The position numbers and the translations under genes are program-made. Under the pieces are notes generated by a model. That model did no database searches. It saw only the letters and a list, made by a program, of their open reading frames with translations, and was not told where the DNA came from. Source: Novosphingobium sp. BW1 (GTDB taxonomy: Bacteria > Pseudomonadota > Alphaproteobacteria > Sphingomonadales > Sphingomonadaceae). From it: a stretch of 64,000 nt of DNA. Position 1 is the stretch's first letter; every line of letters begins with the position of its first letter. Shown here piece by piece: positions 24,909 through 33,448 of this stretch. The stretch is taken from NCBI RefSeq assembly GCF_008107685.1, contig NZ_VIRF01000078.1, positions 310,001-374,000 on the forward strand, in the 5' to 3' direction.

Positions 24909-26429
24909 TCACGCGATCCCGGCGGCCTGTAACAGCGCCTCGGTCGAAGGATCGAAGGTGGTGCCGCCCTTCTCGATCTGCTTGGCAATCGCCTTGCCCA
25001 GTTCCACGCCGAACTGGTCAAAGGGGTTGATCCCCATAAGCACCGCGTTCGCAAACGTTCGGTGTTCATGGAAGGCGACCAGCGCACCGAAGGTGGCAGG
25101 CGTCAGGTCATCAAGAAGGATCGTCGCCGAAGGACGGTTGCCCGGATAGGCGCGGGCGGCATCGTCGCTCGCCTTGCCCGCCATGAGCGCGGCGCCTTGC
25201 GCAAAGCAATTTGAGAGAAGGATGCGGTGGTGGTCCTCGGCGAGGTCATCTCCTGGCGCGATGCAGGCGATAAAGTCGACCGGTACAAGGTTCGTGCCCT
25301 GGTGGAGGAGCTGGAACACCGCGTGCTGCGCATCAGTGCCGACGCCGCCCCAGGTAATCGGTGCCGTCGGCCCTTCCACGGGGGTGCCATCCGCCTTCAC
25401 GCTCTTGCCGTTCGATTCCATCTCGAGCTGCTGGAGATAGTCGGGCAGCAGCGCCAGGCGCTGGTCATAGGCGAAAACCGCACGGGTCTGACAGCCACGA
25501 AGGCGTGCATAATACTGGTCGGCAAAGGCCGCGCGCAGCGGCAGGTTGTTCGCCCCGTCGGTGTCGCGGAAATGCTCGTCCATGGCTGCAGCGCCGGCCA
25601 GGAACTCGGCAAAGTCCGGCCAGCCCAGCGCCATCGCGACCGGAAAGCCGATCGAGGACCAGAGCGAATAGCGTCCGCCCACACTTTCCGAAAATGGCAG
25701 GATGCGGGTTTCATCGACACCCCATTCGACCGCCTTCTCAGGCGAGGCCGTCAGCGCCACGACGCGGCCGTAGGGGTCCTCGACCTCGTTCTCGCGAAAC
25801 CAGTTCATCACGCTCTCGGCGTTGGTCATGGTCTCGATGGTGGTGAAGGTCTTGGACGCGATGGCGAGCATCGTGGTTCGCGGATCACAGGCTCGCAGCG
25901 CGCGCTCCAGCGCGACCCCGTCAATGTTGGAGACGACATGGACATCGACCAGCGCCCCTTCTTCCGAGAGCGCGTCGACCGCAAGGGCCGGCCCCAGTGC
26001 CGAACCGCCAATGCCCACGTGGATGAGGTGCTTTACCTCGCCCATCGCGCCGCGCAGGATCGCCTCGACAATCGCGGCGGTCTTGTGGTGGTAGTCAAGC
26101 GCCAGCTGGACACTCTCTTCCTTGCCCACTCCGCGCTGCGCGGTGTGCTCGGCCGCGCGCCCCTCGGTCGGATTGACGATCTCGCCCGCGAACAGCGCCG
26201 CGCGGCGCCCGGCAAAGTCCATGGCGCCTGCCAGTTCCTCGAACGCGGCGATGTGCGCGTCATCAAGGTGGGTCTTCGACCAGTCGAATCGGATTTCGCC
26301 CAGCGTCTCTTCCTCGCCCAGCTCAAAGCGGGTCGAAAGCTTGTCGAGGCGCTGCGAATCGCCATCGAAGAGCTCGGTCAGGCTCGGTTTTGCGAGCCCC
26401 TTGAGAGCGTCCCAGATCGCGTCAGTCAT
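24909..26429 (-). CDS. pgi: Glucose-6-phosphate isomerase
   Basis: A 506-residue cytosolic enzyme interconverting glucose-6-P and fructose-6-P. The sugar-phosphate isomerase domain shows HVGIGGSALGPALAV, ASKTFTTIETMTNAE (phosphate-binding), the PGI signature GGRYSLWSSIGFPVAMALG and the C-terminal region INPFDQFGVELGKAIAKQIE with the catalytic lysine. ATG at 26429 is preceded by GAGGAGA; an ATG six codons upstream lies within that ribosome-binding site. It is monocistronic with a dispersed repeat immediately 3'. Confidence 0.96.
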   Translation of the reverse strand: MTDAIWDALKGLAKPSLTELFDGDSQRLDKLSTRFELGEEETLGEIRFDWSKTHLDDAHIAAFEELAGAMDFAGRRAALFAGEIVNPTEGRAAEHTAQRGVGKEESVQLALDYHHKTAAIVEAILRGAMGEVKHLIHVGIGGSALGPALAVDALSEEGALVDVHVVSNIDGVALERALRACDPRTTMLAIASKTFTTIETMTNAESVMNWFRENEVEDPYGRVVALTASPEKAVEWGVDETRILPFSESVGGRYSLWSSIGFPVAMALGWPDFAEFLAGAAAMDEHFRDTDGANNLPLRAAFADQYYARLRGCQTRAVFAYDQRLALLPDYLQQLEMESNGKSVKADGTPVEGPTAPITWGGVGTDAQHAVFQLLHQGTNLVPVDFIACIAPGDDLAEDHHRILLSNCFAQGAALMAGKASDDAARAYPGNRPSATILLDDLTPATFGALVAFHEHRTFANAVLMGINPFDQFGVELGKAIAKQIEKGGTTFDPSTEALLQAAGIA

Positions 26430-26597
26430 GCCAGTCTCCTCGTTCATGGCGCAGTTAGATCGCCTTATGGTTATTGCAGGTGCGAAAACCAAGCCGTTTC
26501 ACAAGAGCACCCATTGCCGCTGCCCCCGGTCGAGCCAAGATGGCACTTCCTCGGCAATTCACTTGACCTTTGAGGCCTTGCGCAACATGGGTCGGGC

Positions 26598-27488
26598 ATG
26601 AGCGAAACCGACAGCGTTCCCGACACGGCGCCTGCCGCCAAGGCGCCCCAGCCCCCAGCGGCCAAACCTGACGAAAAGCCCAAGAAGGACGAGAACTTCT
26701 TCGCGTTCCTGTTCTGGCTTGTGCTGGGCGTGGTCGTGCTGCGCAGCTTCATCGTCTCGCCCTTCAACATTCCCAGCGAATCGATGCTGCCGCGCCTGCT
26801 GATCGGGGATTACCTGTTCGCCTCGAAGTGGTCCTACGGCTACTCGAAGTACTCGCTCCCCTTCAGCGCGCCGCTGATCCCGGGCCGCGTGTTCGCCAGC
26901 CAGCCGGAACGCGGCGACGTCGTCATCTTCAAGGCGCCTCCAGGCAATGACCTCGACTACATCAAGCGAGTCATTGGTTTGCCCGGCGACGAGATCCGCA
27001 TGCAGGGCGGCCAGGTCATCCTCAACGGCACGCCCGTGCCCAAGGAACGCATCGACGACTTCATCTTGCCCGTCACGCAAAACATGCGCGATTCCGCCAA
27101 GACGGAAATGCGCCTCCCTTGCGTCGAGCCACGCTTCGAAATCGTGCGCGCCGATGGCTCGTCCGCCTGCCGCTATCCGCAGTACCGCGAAACGCTGCCC
27201 AACGGAGTCAGCTACAACGTGCTCGACATGGGCGCGCGCGAGAAGGACAACACCGGCACCTACATCGTGCCCGAAGGCCACATGTTCCTGATGGGGGACA
27301 ACCGCGACAATTCACTCGACAGCCGTTTCCCGGCGATCGAAGGCGGCGGCATCGGCATCGTCCCGCAGGAAAACCTGGTCGGCAAGGCGGCGCTGATGAT
27401 GTTCTCGACCGATGGCTCGGCCAACTGGCTGCTTCCCTGGACCTGGTTCACGGCCGCGCGCTGGAACCGTATCGGCGGGACCTTCTGA
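26598..27488 (+). CDS. lepB: Signal peptidase I
   Basis: A 296-residue inner-membrane leader peptidase. An acidic/proline cytoplasmic N-terminus (about residues 1-35) is followed by one transmembrane helix (FAFLFWLVLGVVVLRSFIV) and the periplasmic catalytic domain. The nucleophile Ser is in PSESM, the general-base Lys in YIKRVIGLPGDEI, and box E is GDNRDNSLDSR. It starts the conserved lepB-rnc-era operon; rnc begins 3 bp after its stop. Confidence 0.96.
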   Translation: MSETDSVPDTAPAAKAPQPPAAKPDEKPKKDENFFAFLFWLVLGVVVLRSFIVSPFNIPSESMLPRLLIGDYLFASKWSYGYSKYSLPFSAPLIPGRVFASQPERGDVVIFKAPPGNDLDYIKRVIGLPGDEIRMQGGQVILNGTPVPKERIDDFILPVTQNMRDSAKTEMRLPCVEPRFEIVRADGSSACRYPQYRETLPNGVSYNVLDMGAREKDNTGTYIVPEGHMFLMGDNRDNSLDSRFPAIEGGGIGIVPQENLVGKAALMMFSTDGSANWLLPWTWFTAARWNRIGGTF

Positions 27489-27491
27489 TCC

Positions 27492-28160
27492 GTGCTCACT
27501 GACGATACCCGCCGCTTTCTCGAAGAGACGGTCGGCCAGCCCATCGGCGAGGAGGCGATCTGGATCGCGGCCCTCACCCACGGCAGCACCGGCGAGAAGC
27601 GCAACTACGAACGCCTGGAGTTCCTCGGCGACCGTGTCCTCGGGCTCTCCATCGCCGAGTGGCTTTACGAACACAGCGCGGAGGCCGAAGGCCGCCTGTC
27701 GCAGCGCCTCAACGCGCTCGTCAGTCGCGCGACCTGCGCCGTCATCGCGCGTGGCCTGGGCCTTGGCCAGCATATGCGCCTGGGCAAGCAGGCGCGCGAC
27801 GACGGGGGCGAGGACAGCGAGAACATCCTGGGCGATGTGATGGAGGCGCTGATCGGCGCCTGCTTCCTCATCCACGGTTTCGAAGCCGCCCAGGCCATGG
27901 TACGGCGCCTCTGGGCCAAGACGCTGGAGGGTAAGACCGGCCAGCGCAAGCACCCCAAATCGGCGCTGCAGGAATGGGCCGCGGGCAACCGCCGGCGGAT
28001 GCCCGAATACAAGCTCGTCGACCGCTCGGGCCCCGATCACGCCTCGCAATTCACCGTCGAGGTTGCTATTCACAATGTGGGCCGCGCACAGGCCACGGCC
28101 AATTCCAAGCAGGATGCCGAAACCCGCGCGGCCGAAGAATTCATGAGGAAGTTTGCATGA
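27492..28160 (+). CDS. rnc: Ribonuclease III
   Basis: A 222-residue endonuclease for double-stranded RNA that processes rRNA precursors and antisense duplexes. The catalytic signature is ERLEFLGDRVLGL and the second acidic motif EDSENILGDVMEALIGA; a dsRNA-binding domain covers about residues 150-222 (PKSALQEWAAGNRR... AETRAAEEF). Start is GTG at 27492. The 3' end overlaps era by 4 bp (ATGA). Confidence 0.96.
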   Translation: MLTDDTRRFLEETVGQPIGEEAIWIAALTHGSTGEKRNYERLEFLGDRVLGLSIAEWLYEHSAEAEGRLSQRLNALVSRATCAVIARGLGLGQHMRLGKQARDDGGEDSENILGDVMEALIGACFLIHGFEAAQAMVRRLWAKTLEGKTGQRKHPKSALQEWAAGNRRRMPEYKLVDRSGPDHASQFTVEVAIHNVGRAQATANSKQDAETRAAEEFMRKFA

Positions 28161-29068
28161 CGTCGCCCGACAACAGCGCGGAAAAGTGCGGCCTTGTGGC
28201 CGTCATCGGCGCCCCCAACGCGGGCAAGTCCACGCTGGTGAACGCTCTTGTCGGCCAAAAGGTCGCCATCACCTCGGCCAAGGCGCAGACCACCCGCGCG
28301 CGCCTCATGGGCATTGCCCTGGAAGGCCAAGTCCAGATCATCCTTGCCGACACGCCGGGCATCTTCGCGCCCAAGCGCCGGCTCGACCGCGCGATGGTGG
28401 CTGCGGCCTGGGAAGGCGCGGAAGAAGCCGATGCGATCCTGCTCGTGGTCGACCCGATCAAGCAGCGTCGCCACGAACTGGAACCGCTGCTCGAAACGCT
28501 GAAAGACCGTGCCGAGCGCAAGATCCTCGTCCTCAATAAGGTCGATGCCTGCGCCAAGGAACCGCTGCTCAAGCTTGCCCAGGAACTTGGTGCTGCGATC
28601 AGCTTCGACGAGATCTACTTCGTCTCCGCCCTGACCGGGGACGGCGTGCCGGAACTGAAGGGGCACCTTGCGGGACTCATGCCCGAGGGGCCTTGGCACT
28701 ACCCTGAGGAACAGGTGTCGGATGCCAGCGAACGCCTGCTCGCCTGCGAGGTCACGCGCGAACAGCTCTACCGCCAGCTTCACGAGGAACTGCCCTACGA
28801 CAGCGCGGTGCGGGCCGAAAGCTACACCCAGCGCAAGGACGGCTCGGTCGAAATCCGCCAGCAGATCGTCGTGACCCGCGACAACCAGCGCGCCATCGTG
28901 CTGGGCAAGCGCGGCACCAAGATCAAGGCCATTGGCGAGGCCGCCCGCAAGGAACTCGCCGACATCCTGGGCCAGAAGGTGCACCTTTTTCTCCACGTGA
29001 AGGTTGAGGAAAACTGGGCCGACGCGAAAGATATCTACGAGGAAATCGGGCTCGACTGGGTCCGCTAG
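28157..29068 (+). CDS. era: GTPase Era
   Basis: A 303-residue GTPase for 30S subunit maturation that binds the 3' end of 16S rRNA. G1 is GAPNAGKST, G3 is DTPGIF, G4 is NKVD; the C-terminal KH domain contains GKRGTKIKAIGEAARKEL and FLHVKVEENW. The ATG at 28157 overlaps the rnc stop. An additional open stretch upstream belongs to another frame of rnc and is not part of Era. Confidence 0.97.
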   Translation: MTSPDNSAEKCGLVAVIGAPNAGKSTLVNALVGQKVAITSAKAQTTRARLMGIALEGQVQIILADTPGIFAPKRRLDRAMVAAAWEGAEEADAILLVVDPIKQRRHELEPLLETLKDRAERKILVLNKVDACAKEPLLKLAQELGAAISFDEIYFVSALTGDGVPELKGHLAGLMPEGPWHYPEEQVSDASERLLACEVTREQLYRQLHEELPYDSAVRAESYTQRKDGSVEIRQQIVVTRDNQRAIVLGKRGTKIKAIGEAARKELADILGQKVHLFLHVKVEENWADAKDIYEEIGLDWVR

Positions 29069-29114
29069 GCATTTCCAACCCGACATTACCTCGCGTTCCC
29101 ATCCAGGAGGCACG

Positions 29115-30143
29115 ATGACGTTCTTTTCCCGGGCGGGCCGCCTTGGCCTTGCCGCGCTGCTTACCGGTGCCTGCGCGCTGTCCGCGAACACGGCCCACGC
29201 CCAGACACGCGCGCCCATGCGTATCGAGCCGACCACGCCGGAACCGGTCGTGACCATCGAAGCCCCCCCGCCCCCCGAACCCGTAAGCCTGGAAGGCGAG
29301 CGTTACGTCGCGATGGGCTCCTCGTTTTCGGCAGGCCCGGGCCTGCGCCCGGTCAAGCCCGGGCCCAACCCGCGCTGTGGGCAGAGCCAGAACAACTACC
29401 CCACGCTCCTTGCACAGCGCTTCGGTCTGAACCTGACCGACCGTACCTGCTCGGGCGCGATGACGACGAACATCCTGGGCCCATGGAAAGAAATCGCCCC
29501 GCAGATCGAGGCCGTCACACCCCAGACCCGGCTGGTGACGATCACCATCGGCGGCAACGATCTCAACTACATCGGGAACCTGTTCTCGGCGACCTGCCAT
29601 TTCCGCAACGCAAACCGTAGTCCCGGCAGTAAGCCACGCACCTGCAACGCAGTACGTACGCCCCAGAACGTCGACTACGCCCGCGTCGAGATGCAGTTAA
29701 ACGAGATCGTCCGCCGCGTGCGCAGCCAGGCACCGCGCGCGCGGATCGTGCTCGTCCAGTACCTGACCCCGCTACCACCTGTGGGCCAGCTGTGCGAGGC
29801 GACGCCTGTTAGCCCCGAACACGCGGCCATCGTGCGCACCATCGGCAAGCGCCTTGGCGAGATTACCGACAAGGTCGCCCGCGAACGCGGTGTTCTGGTC
29901 GTGGAAATGAACATCGCCTCAAAGGGACATACGCCCTGCGACGGTGAAAACGCCTGGATGATCGGCTCTCCAACGGGTTACGACGGGAGCCTGGGTCTCC
30001 AGTGGCACCTCAACCTGGCAGGCATGCGCGCGACCGCACAGGATATCTCGTGGTGGCTGATCAACAGCGGCATCAAGGAAATCAATCCGCCGGCCTATGA
30101 AGTTGCGGGGCAAAGGGAGGACAACGCAGCCGCAGTCAACTAA
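29115..30143 (+). CDS. Exported SGNH/GDSL-family hydrolase
   Basis: A 342-residue protein with signal peptide (LGLAALLTGACALSANTAHAQ), then a proline-rich linker and an SGNH hydrolase domain. Block I is YVAMGSSFSAGPG (Ser nucleophile), block III is TITIGGNDLNYIG (oxyanion Gly/Asn), and the catalytic His is in LQWHLNLAG. Four cysteines (C in NPRCGQ, RTC, ATCHF, RTCN) suggest disulfides as in secreted Streptomyces-type lipases. ATG at 29115 follows AGGAGG. It is probably a periplasmic or extracellular esterase or lipase; the substrate is unknown. A dispersed repeat starts 24 bp after its stop. Confidence 0.87.
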   Translation: MTFFSRAGRLGLAALLTGACALSANTAHAQTRAPMRIEPTTPEPVVTIEAPPPPEPVSLEGERYVAMGSSFSAGPGLRPVKPGPNPRCGQSQNNYPTLLAQRFGLNLTDRTCSGAMTTNILGPWKEIAPQIEAVTPQTRLVTITIGGNDLNYIGNLFSATCHFRNANRSPGSKPRTCNAVRTPQNVDYARVEMQLNEIVRRVRSQAPRARIVLVQYLTPLPPVGQLCEATPVSPEHAAIVRTIGKRLGEITDKVARERGVLVVEMNIASKGHTPCDGENAWMIGSPTGYDGSLGLQWHLNLAGMRATAQDISWWLINSGIKEINPPAYEVAGQREDNAAAVN

Positions 30144-30167
30144 TTTCAAGAAGGTAAGAAGACGTTT

Positions 30168-30285
30168 TCAACGGGCCATCGCCCCTTTGCCCCCAGAAAT
30201 GGGCGACCTCACCTCTCTTGACCAAGGTTGCACGAGGACAGTGAGGCAGACAGTTCGGGGAGCCCGAGGGCAATGGCCCTCGGAC
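30168..30285 (+). repeat. Dispersed structured repeat, copy B
   Basis: A plus-oriented copy starting 24 bp after the SGNH-hydrolase stop. The left hairpin stem is shortened (GGGC/GCCC around CATC, outer pair mismatched). The right hairpin is CCGAGGGC/GCCCTCGG with loop AATG, one change from the common GATG. The conserved inner blocks GGCGACCTCACCT and CAGACAGTTCGGGGAGCC are present. Confidence 0.85.
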
Positions 30286-30301
30286 ACCTCTTATTTCTAC
30301 C

Positions 30302-30481
30302 TTACCGCGCCTTCGCGATGGAAAAACCGTGCTGGCGCGCCGCGTCCTTGGTCGATTCCTCGGTGCGGTTGAGAGCTTTGGCGATTTCCTTGAGGCCCTT
30401 GCCCTTGCCCGCAAGCGTCTGCAGCTTTTGCAGTTCTTCGGGCTTCCAGGGCTGCTTGTGCTTGGCGATCTTGTTGCTCAC
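30302..30481 (-). CDS. Small basic protein with helix-turn-helix-like core
   Basis: A 59-residue ORF starting GTG at 30481 after GGAAAGCAGG and ending TAA at 30302. It encodes a Lys/Gln-rich protein. The segment WKPEELQKLQTLAGKGKGLKEIAKALNRTEESTKDAARQHGF reads like a short three-helix Myb/HTH-type DNA-binding fold (helix, LKEIAKALNRTEESTK as the turn and recognition helix). Codon usage is like the neighbouring genes. It lies 114 bp downstream of the topA stop on the same strand. I do not recognise a named family; homologous small ORFs should exist in sphingomonads if it is real. Confidence 0.65.
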   Translation of the reverse strand: MSNKIAKHKQPWKPEELQKLQTLAGKGKGLKEIAKALNRTEESTKDAARQHGFSIAKAR

Positions 30482-30595
30482 GGCCTGCTTTCCGGCCCGG
30501 ACACGGACCTTATCTGATTGGGGCTGAACTCACCCCTTGACGGATCCACGATGCGGTGCGCAGGCAAGCGCAACCGCAGCGCGATCCCACGAACC

Positions 30596-33271
30596 TTACG
30601 CATCCCAGGGCACGTCGTCGCCCTGGTCCTCACCCGAGGCCCCGGCCTTCTTTGCCGGAGCCTTCTTTGCCGGAGCCTTCTTGGCAGCCGTCTTTTTCGG
30701 CGCAGCCTTCTTTGCTGGCGCCTTCTTGGCCGTGGTTTCACCCTCGCCGTCGTCCGCCTTCTTCGCCGCGGTCTTCTTGGCCGGAGCCTTCTTCTTCGCG
30801 GGCGCCTTCTTCTTGCCCTTGGGCGGCCCCTTGGCGGCCTTCGCATCGATCAGCGCGATCGCCTCGGCCTCGGTCAGGTCTTCGGGCTTGCTGTCGCGCG
30901 GGAGCGTAGCGTTGTAGGTGCCGTCAGTCACGTAGGGGCCATAGCGGCCCGACATGACCTTCATCTCGCCCTCGCTGGTGGGGTGCTTGCCCAGAACCTT
31001 GATCGGCTCGGCCTTGGTGCGTCCGCCGCCCCGGCCCGCAGCCGCTTCAGCCAGAATCGAGACTGCCGCGTTCATGCCCGTCTCGAACACGTCCGCAGTG
31101 GTCTTCAGCTTCCCGTACTTGCCATTATGCAGAAGGTACGGCCCGTAACGCCCAATGTTCGCGACGATTTCCTCACCCGTTTCGGGGTGCGTGCCGATCG
31201 TGCGCGGCAGGCTGAGCAGCTTGACCGCCCAATCGAGATCAAGCTCGTCGATATCCTTGGGGATCGAGGCACGCTTGGCGTCTTTGCCCTCACCCATCTG
31301 GATGTAGGGGCCAAAGCGCCCGACCTTGCGCAAGATCTCTTCACCCGTCTCGGGGTGGGTGCCCAGTTCGTGATCGTCCTGCCCCTCGCCATCGGAGCCG
31401 GGCTGGGCGAATTTGCGGGTGAACTTGCACTCGGGGTAATTCGAGCAGGCGATGAAGGCGCCGTAGCGACCGCCGCGCAGCGCCAGCTTACCGTCTGCGC
31501 ACTTGGGACACTGGCGCGGGTCCGAGCCGTCATCCTTGGGCGGGAACAGGAAGTCGGACAGGAATTCGTCCAGCTCCTTGGTCACGTCCGAGGGCTTCAG
31601 CTCCATGATCTCATCGGACTTGGGCTTGAAGTCACGCCAGAACGCTTCGAGCAGATCCTTCCACGCCTGGCGGCCATCCGAGACATCGTCGAGCTCATCT
31701 TCCATGCCCGCCGTGAAGTCATAAGCGACATAGCGCTCGAAAAAGCGCTGTAGGAACGAGGTGAGAAGTCGGCCCGATTCCTCGGCGAAGAAACGGTTTT
31801 TCTCGGTCCGCACGTAATTGCGGTCCTTCAGCACCTGGATCGTGGCGGCGTAGGTCGACGGGCGCCCGATGCCCAGTTCCTCCAGCCGCTTGACCAGGCT
31901 GGCTTCAGAGAAGCGCGGCGGCGGCTGGGTGAAATGCTGCTCGGCCGAAACGTCCTTCTTGGCGGGCATGTCGCCTGCCTTCATGAAGGGCAGGAGGCCG
32001 CTGTCATCATCGTCCGATTTGTTGTCCTGTCCTTCTTCATAGACGGCAAGGAAGCCCGGGAACTTCACGACTTGGCCCGAGGCGCGCAGCTCGGTACGCC
32101 CCGTGCCATCGCGCAGGGTGACCGTGGTGCGCTCCATCTGCGCCGAGGCCATCTGGCTCGCCATCGCGCGCTTGAAGATGAGGTCGTAGAGGCGCGCGGC
32201 ATCGCCCGAGCCCAGCTTGTATTTGGTAAAGTCCGTCGGACGAATCGCTTCGTGGGCTTCCTGCGCGTTCTTCGCCTTGGTTTCGTAGTGACGCGGCTTG
32301 TCGGGCAGGAAATGTCCATCGTAGCGGTCCGCGACGGCCTTGCGGCAATCCTGGATCGCGCTCGGGTCCATTTGCACACCGTCGGTACGCATGTAGGTGA
32401 TCGCGCCCTGCTCGTAGAGCCCCTGCGCCACGCGCATCGTCTGGCTGGCCGAGAAGCCGAGCTTGCGGGCGGCTTCCTGCTGCAGGGTTGAGGTGGTGAA
32501 GGGCGGCTGCGGATTGCGGCGGTGCGGCTTGGTCTCGACGTTCTCGACCTTGAAAGCGCCATTTTCGACTGCGGCCTTCGCGCGCATCGCGATGCCTTCC
32601 TCGCCGAGCGAGAGACGATCGAGCTTCTCGCCTTCGAACTGAACCAGCTTGGCGGTGAAGTCGGTGCCGTCGTGCGCCATAAGGGCCGCGACCGACCAGT
32701 ATTCCTGCGGCTTGAACGCCTCGATCTCGCGCTCGCGATCCACGATCAGGCGCAGCGCGACCGACTGCACGCGGCCTGCCGACTTGGCGCCGGGCAACTT
32801 TCGCCAAAGCACCGGCGAGAGCGTAAACCCGAACAGGTAGTCGAGCGCACGGCGCGCGAGATAGGCGTCGATCAGGTCCTGGTCGAGCTCACGCGGCTCC
32901 TGCATCGCCTTGGTGACGGTGGCCTTGGTGATCGCGTTGAAGGTGACGCGCTCGACCTCCTTAGGCAGTGCGCGGCGCTTCTTCAGAAGCTCCAGCACGT
33001 GCCAGGAGATGGCTTCGCCTTCGCGATCAGGGTCAGTCGCGAGAATCAGGCGGTCGGCCTGCTTGGCCGCGTCGGTGATGGCGCGGACCTGCTTCTGCTT
33101 GTCGCCGTAAAGTTCCCAGTCCATCTCGAAGCCCTCGTCCGGGCGGACGGAGCCGTCCTTGGGCGGCAGGTCGCGGACGTGGCCGTAGCTGGCGAGCACC
33201 TTGTAGTCCTTGCCGAGATACTTCTCGATGGTTTTGGCCTTGGCGGGTGACTCGACGATAACAAGCTGCAT
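30596..33271 (-). CDS. topA: DNA topoisomerase I
   Basis: An 891-residue type IA topoisomerase that relaxes negative supercoils. TOPRIM domain begins MQLVIVESPAKAKTIEKYL with acidic DPDREGEAI; the active-site Tyr is in ITYMRTDG. Zinc-ribbon-type repeats follow (CPKCADGKLALRGGRYGAFIACSNYPECKF and three KVGRFGPYIQ-like repeats). The last 80 residues are a histone-H1-like lysine/alanine tail with repeated APAKK units, common in alphaproteobacterial TopA. The start at 33271 is fixed by the invariant N-terminus. The upstream region carries a 44-bp alternating tract (separate entry). Neighbours dprA and plsY on the same strand form a conserved group. Confidence 0.97.
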   Translation of the reverse strand: MQLVIVESPAKAKTIEKYLGKDYKVLASYGHVRDLPPKDGSVRPDEGFEMDWELYGDKQKQVRAITDAAKQADRLILATDPDREGEAISWHVLELLKKRRALPKEVERVTFNAITKATVTKAMQEPRELDQDLIDAYLARRALDYLFGFTLSPVLWRKLPGAKSAGRVQSVALRLIVDREREIEAFKPQEYWSVAALMAHDGTDFTAKLVQFEGEKLDRLSLGEEGIAMRAKAAVENGAFKVENVETKPHRRNPQPPFTTSTLQQEAARKLGFSASQTMRVAQGLYEQGAITYMRTDGVQMDPSAIQDCRKAVADRYDGHFLPDKPRHYETKAKNAQEAHEAIRPTDFTKYKLGSGDAARLYDLIFKRAMASQMASAQMERTTVTLRDGTGRTELRASGQVVKFPGFLAVYEEGQDNKSDDDDSGLLPFMKAGDMPAKKDVSAEQHFTQPPPRFSEASLVKRLEELGIGRPSTYAATIQVLKDRNYVRTEKNRFFAEESGRLLTSFLQRFFERYVAYDFTAGMEDELDDVSDGRQAWKDLLEAFWRDFKPKSDEIMELKPSDVTKELDEFLSDFLFPPKDDGSDPRQCPKCADGKLALRGGRYGAFIACSNYPECKFTRKFAQPGSDGEGQDDHELGTHPETGEEILRKVGRFGPYIQMGEGKDAKRASIPKDIDELDLDWAVKLLSLPRTIGTHPETGEEIVANIGRYGPYLLHNGKYGKLKTTADVFETGMNAAVSILAEAAAGRGGGRTKAEPIKVLGKHPTSEGEMKVMSGRYGPYVTDGTYNATLPRDSKPEDLTEAEAIALIDAKAAKGPPKGKKKAPAKKKAPAKKTAAKKADDGEGETTAKKAPAKKAAPKKTAAKKAPAKKAPAKKAGASGEDQGDDVPWDA

Positions 33272-33294
33272 TTCAGACTTTCTAGTATGCCCCT

Positions 33295-33338
33295 CACGTG
33301 CGTGCGCATGCACATACACGTGTATGTGTGTACGCATA
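33295..33338. promoter_or_regulatory. 44-bp perfect pyrimidine-purine alternation upstream of topA
   Basis: Every base from 33295 to 33338 alternates pyrimidine-purine, mostly CG, CA/TG and TA steps, the pattern that flips to Z-DNA under negative supercoiling. It includes an 18-bp perfect palindrome (33311-33328, centre ACGT). It sits 24-67 bp upstream of the topA start codon, in the expected promoter or 5' leader. The tract is a direct observation; a role in sensing supercoiling is inference. Confidence 0.7.
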
Positions 33339-33448
33339 GGGTGGGAATCGGATGAACCGTTCGTCAAGCACCAATGCGTGACGGCGCGATGGCAAAGGTG
33401 GGAACCCTCGTCCCGAGGAACAAGGTCCGGTTTCGAAGGAGAGGCCGC

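Noticed and set aside
33287..33301. A 15-bp identity, ATGCCCCTCACGTGC, also present at 52579-52593 upstream of the S9 peptidase gene
   Set aside because: A few shared 15-mers are expected by chance in 64 kb of skewed composition; no function common to the two sites is evident.
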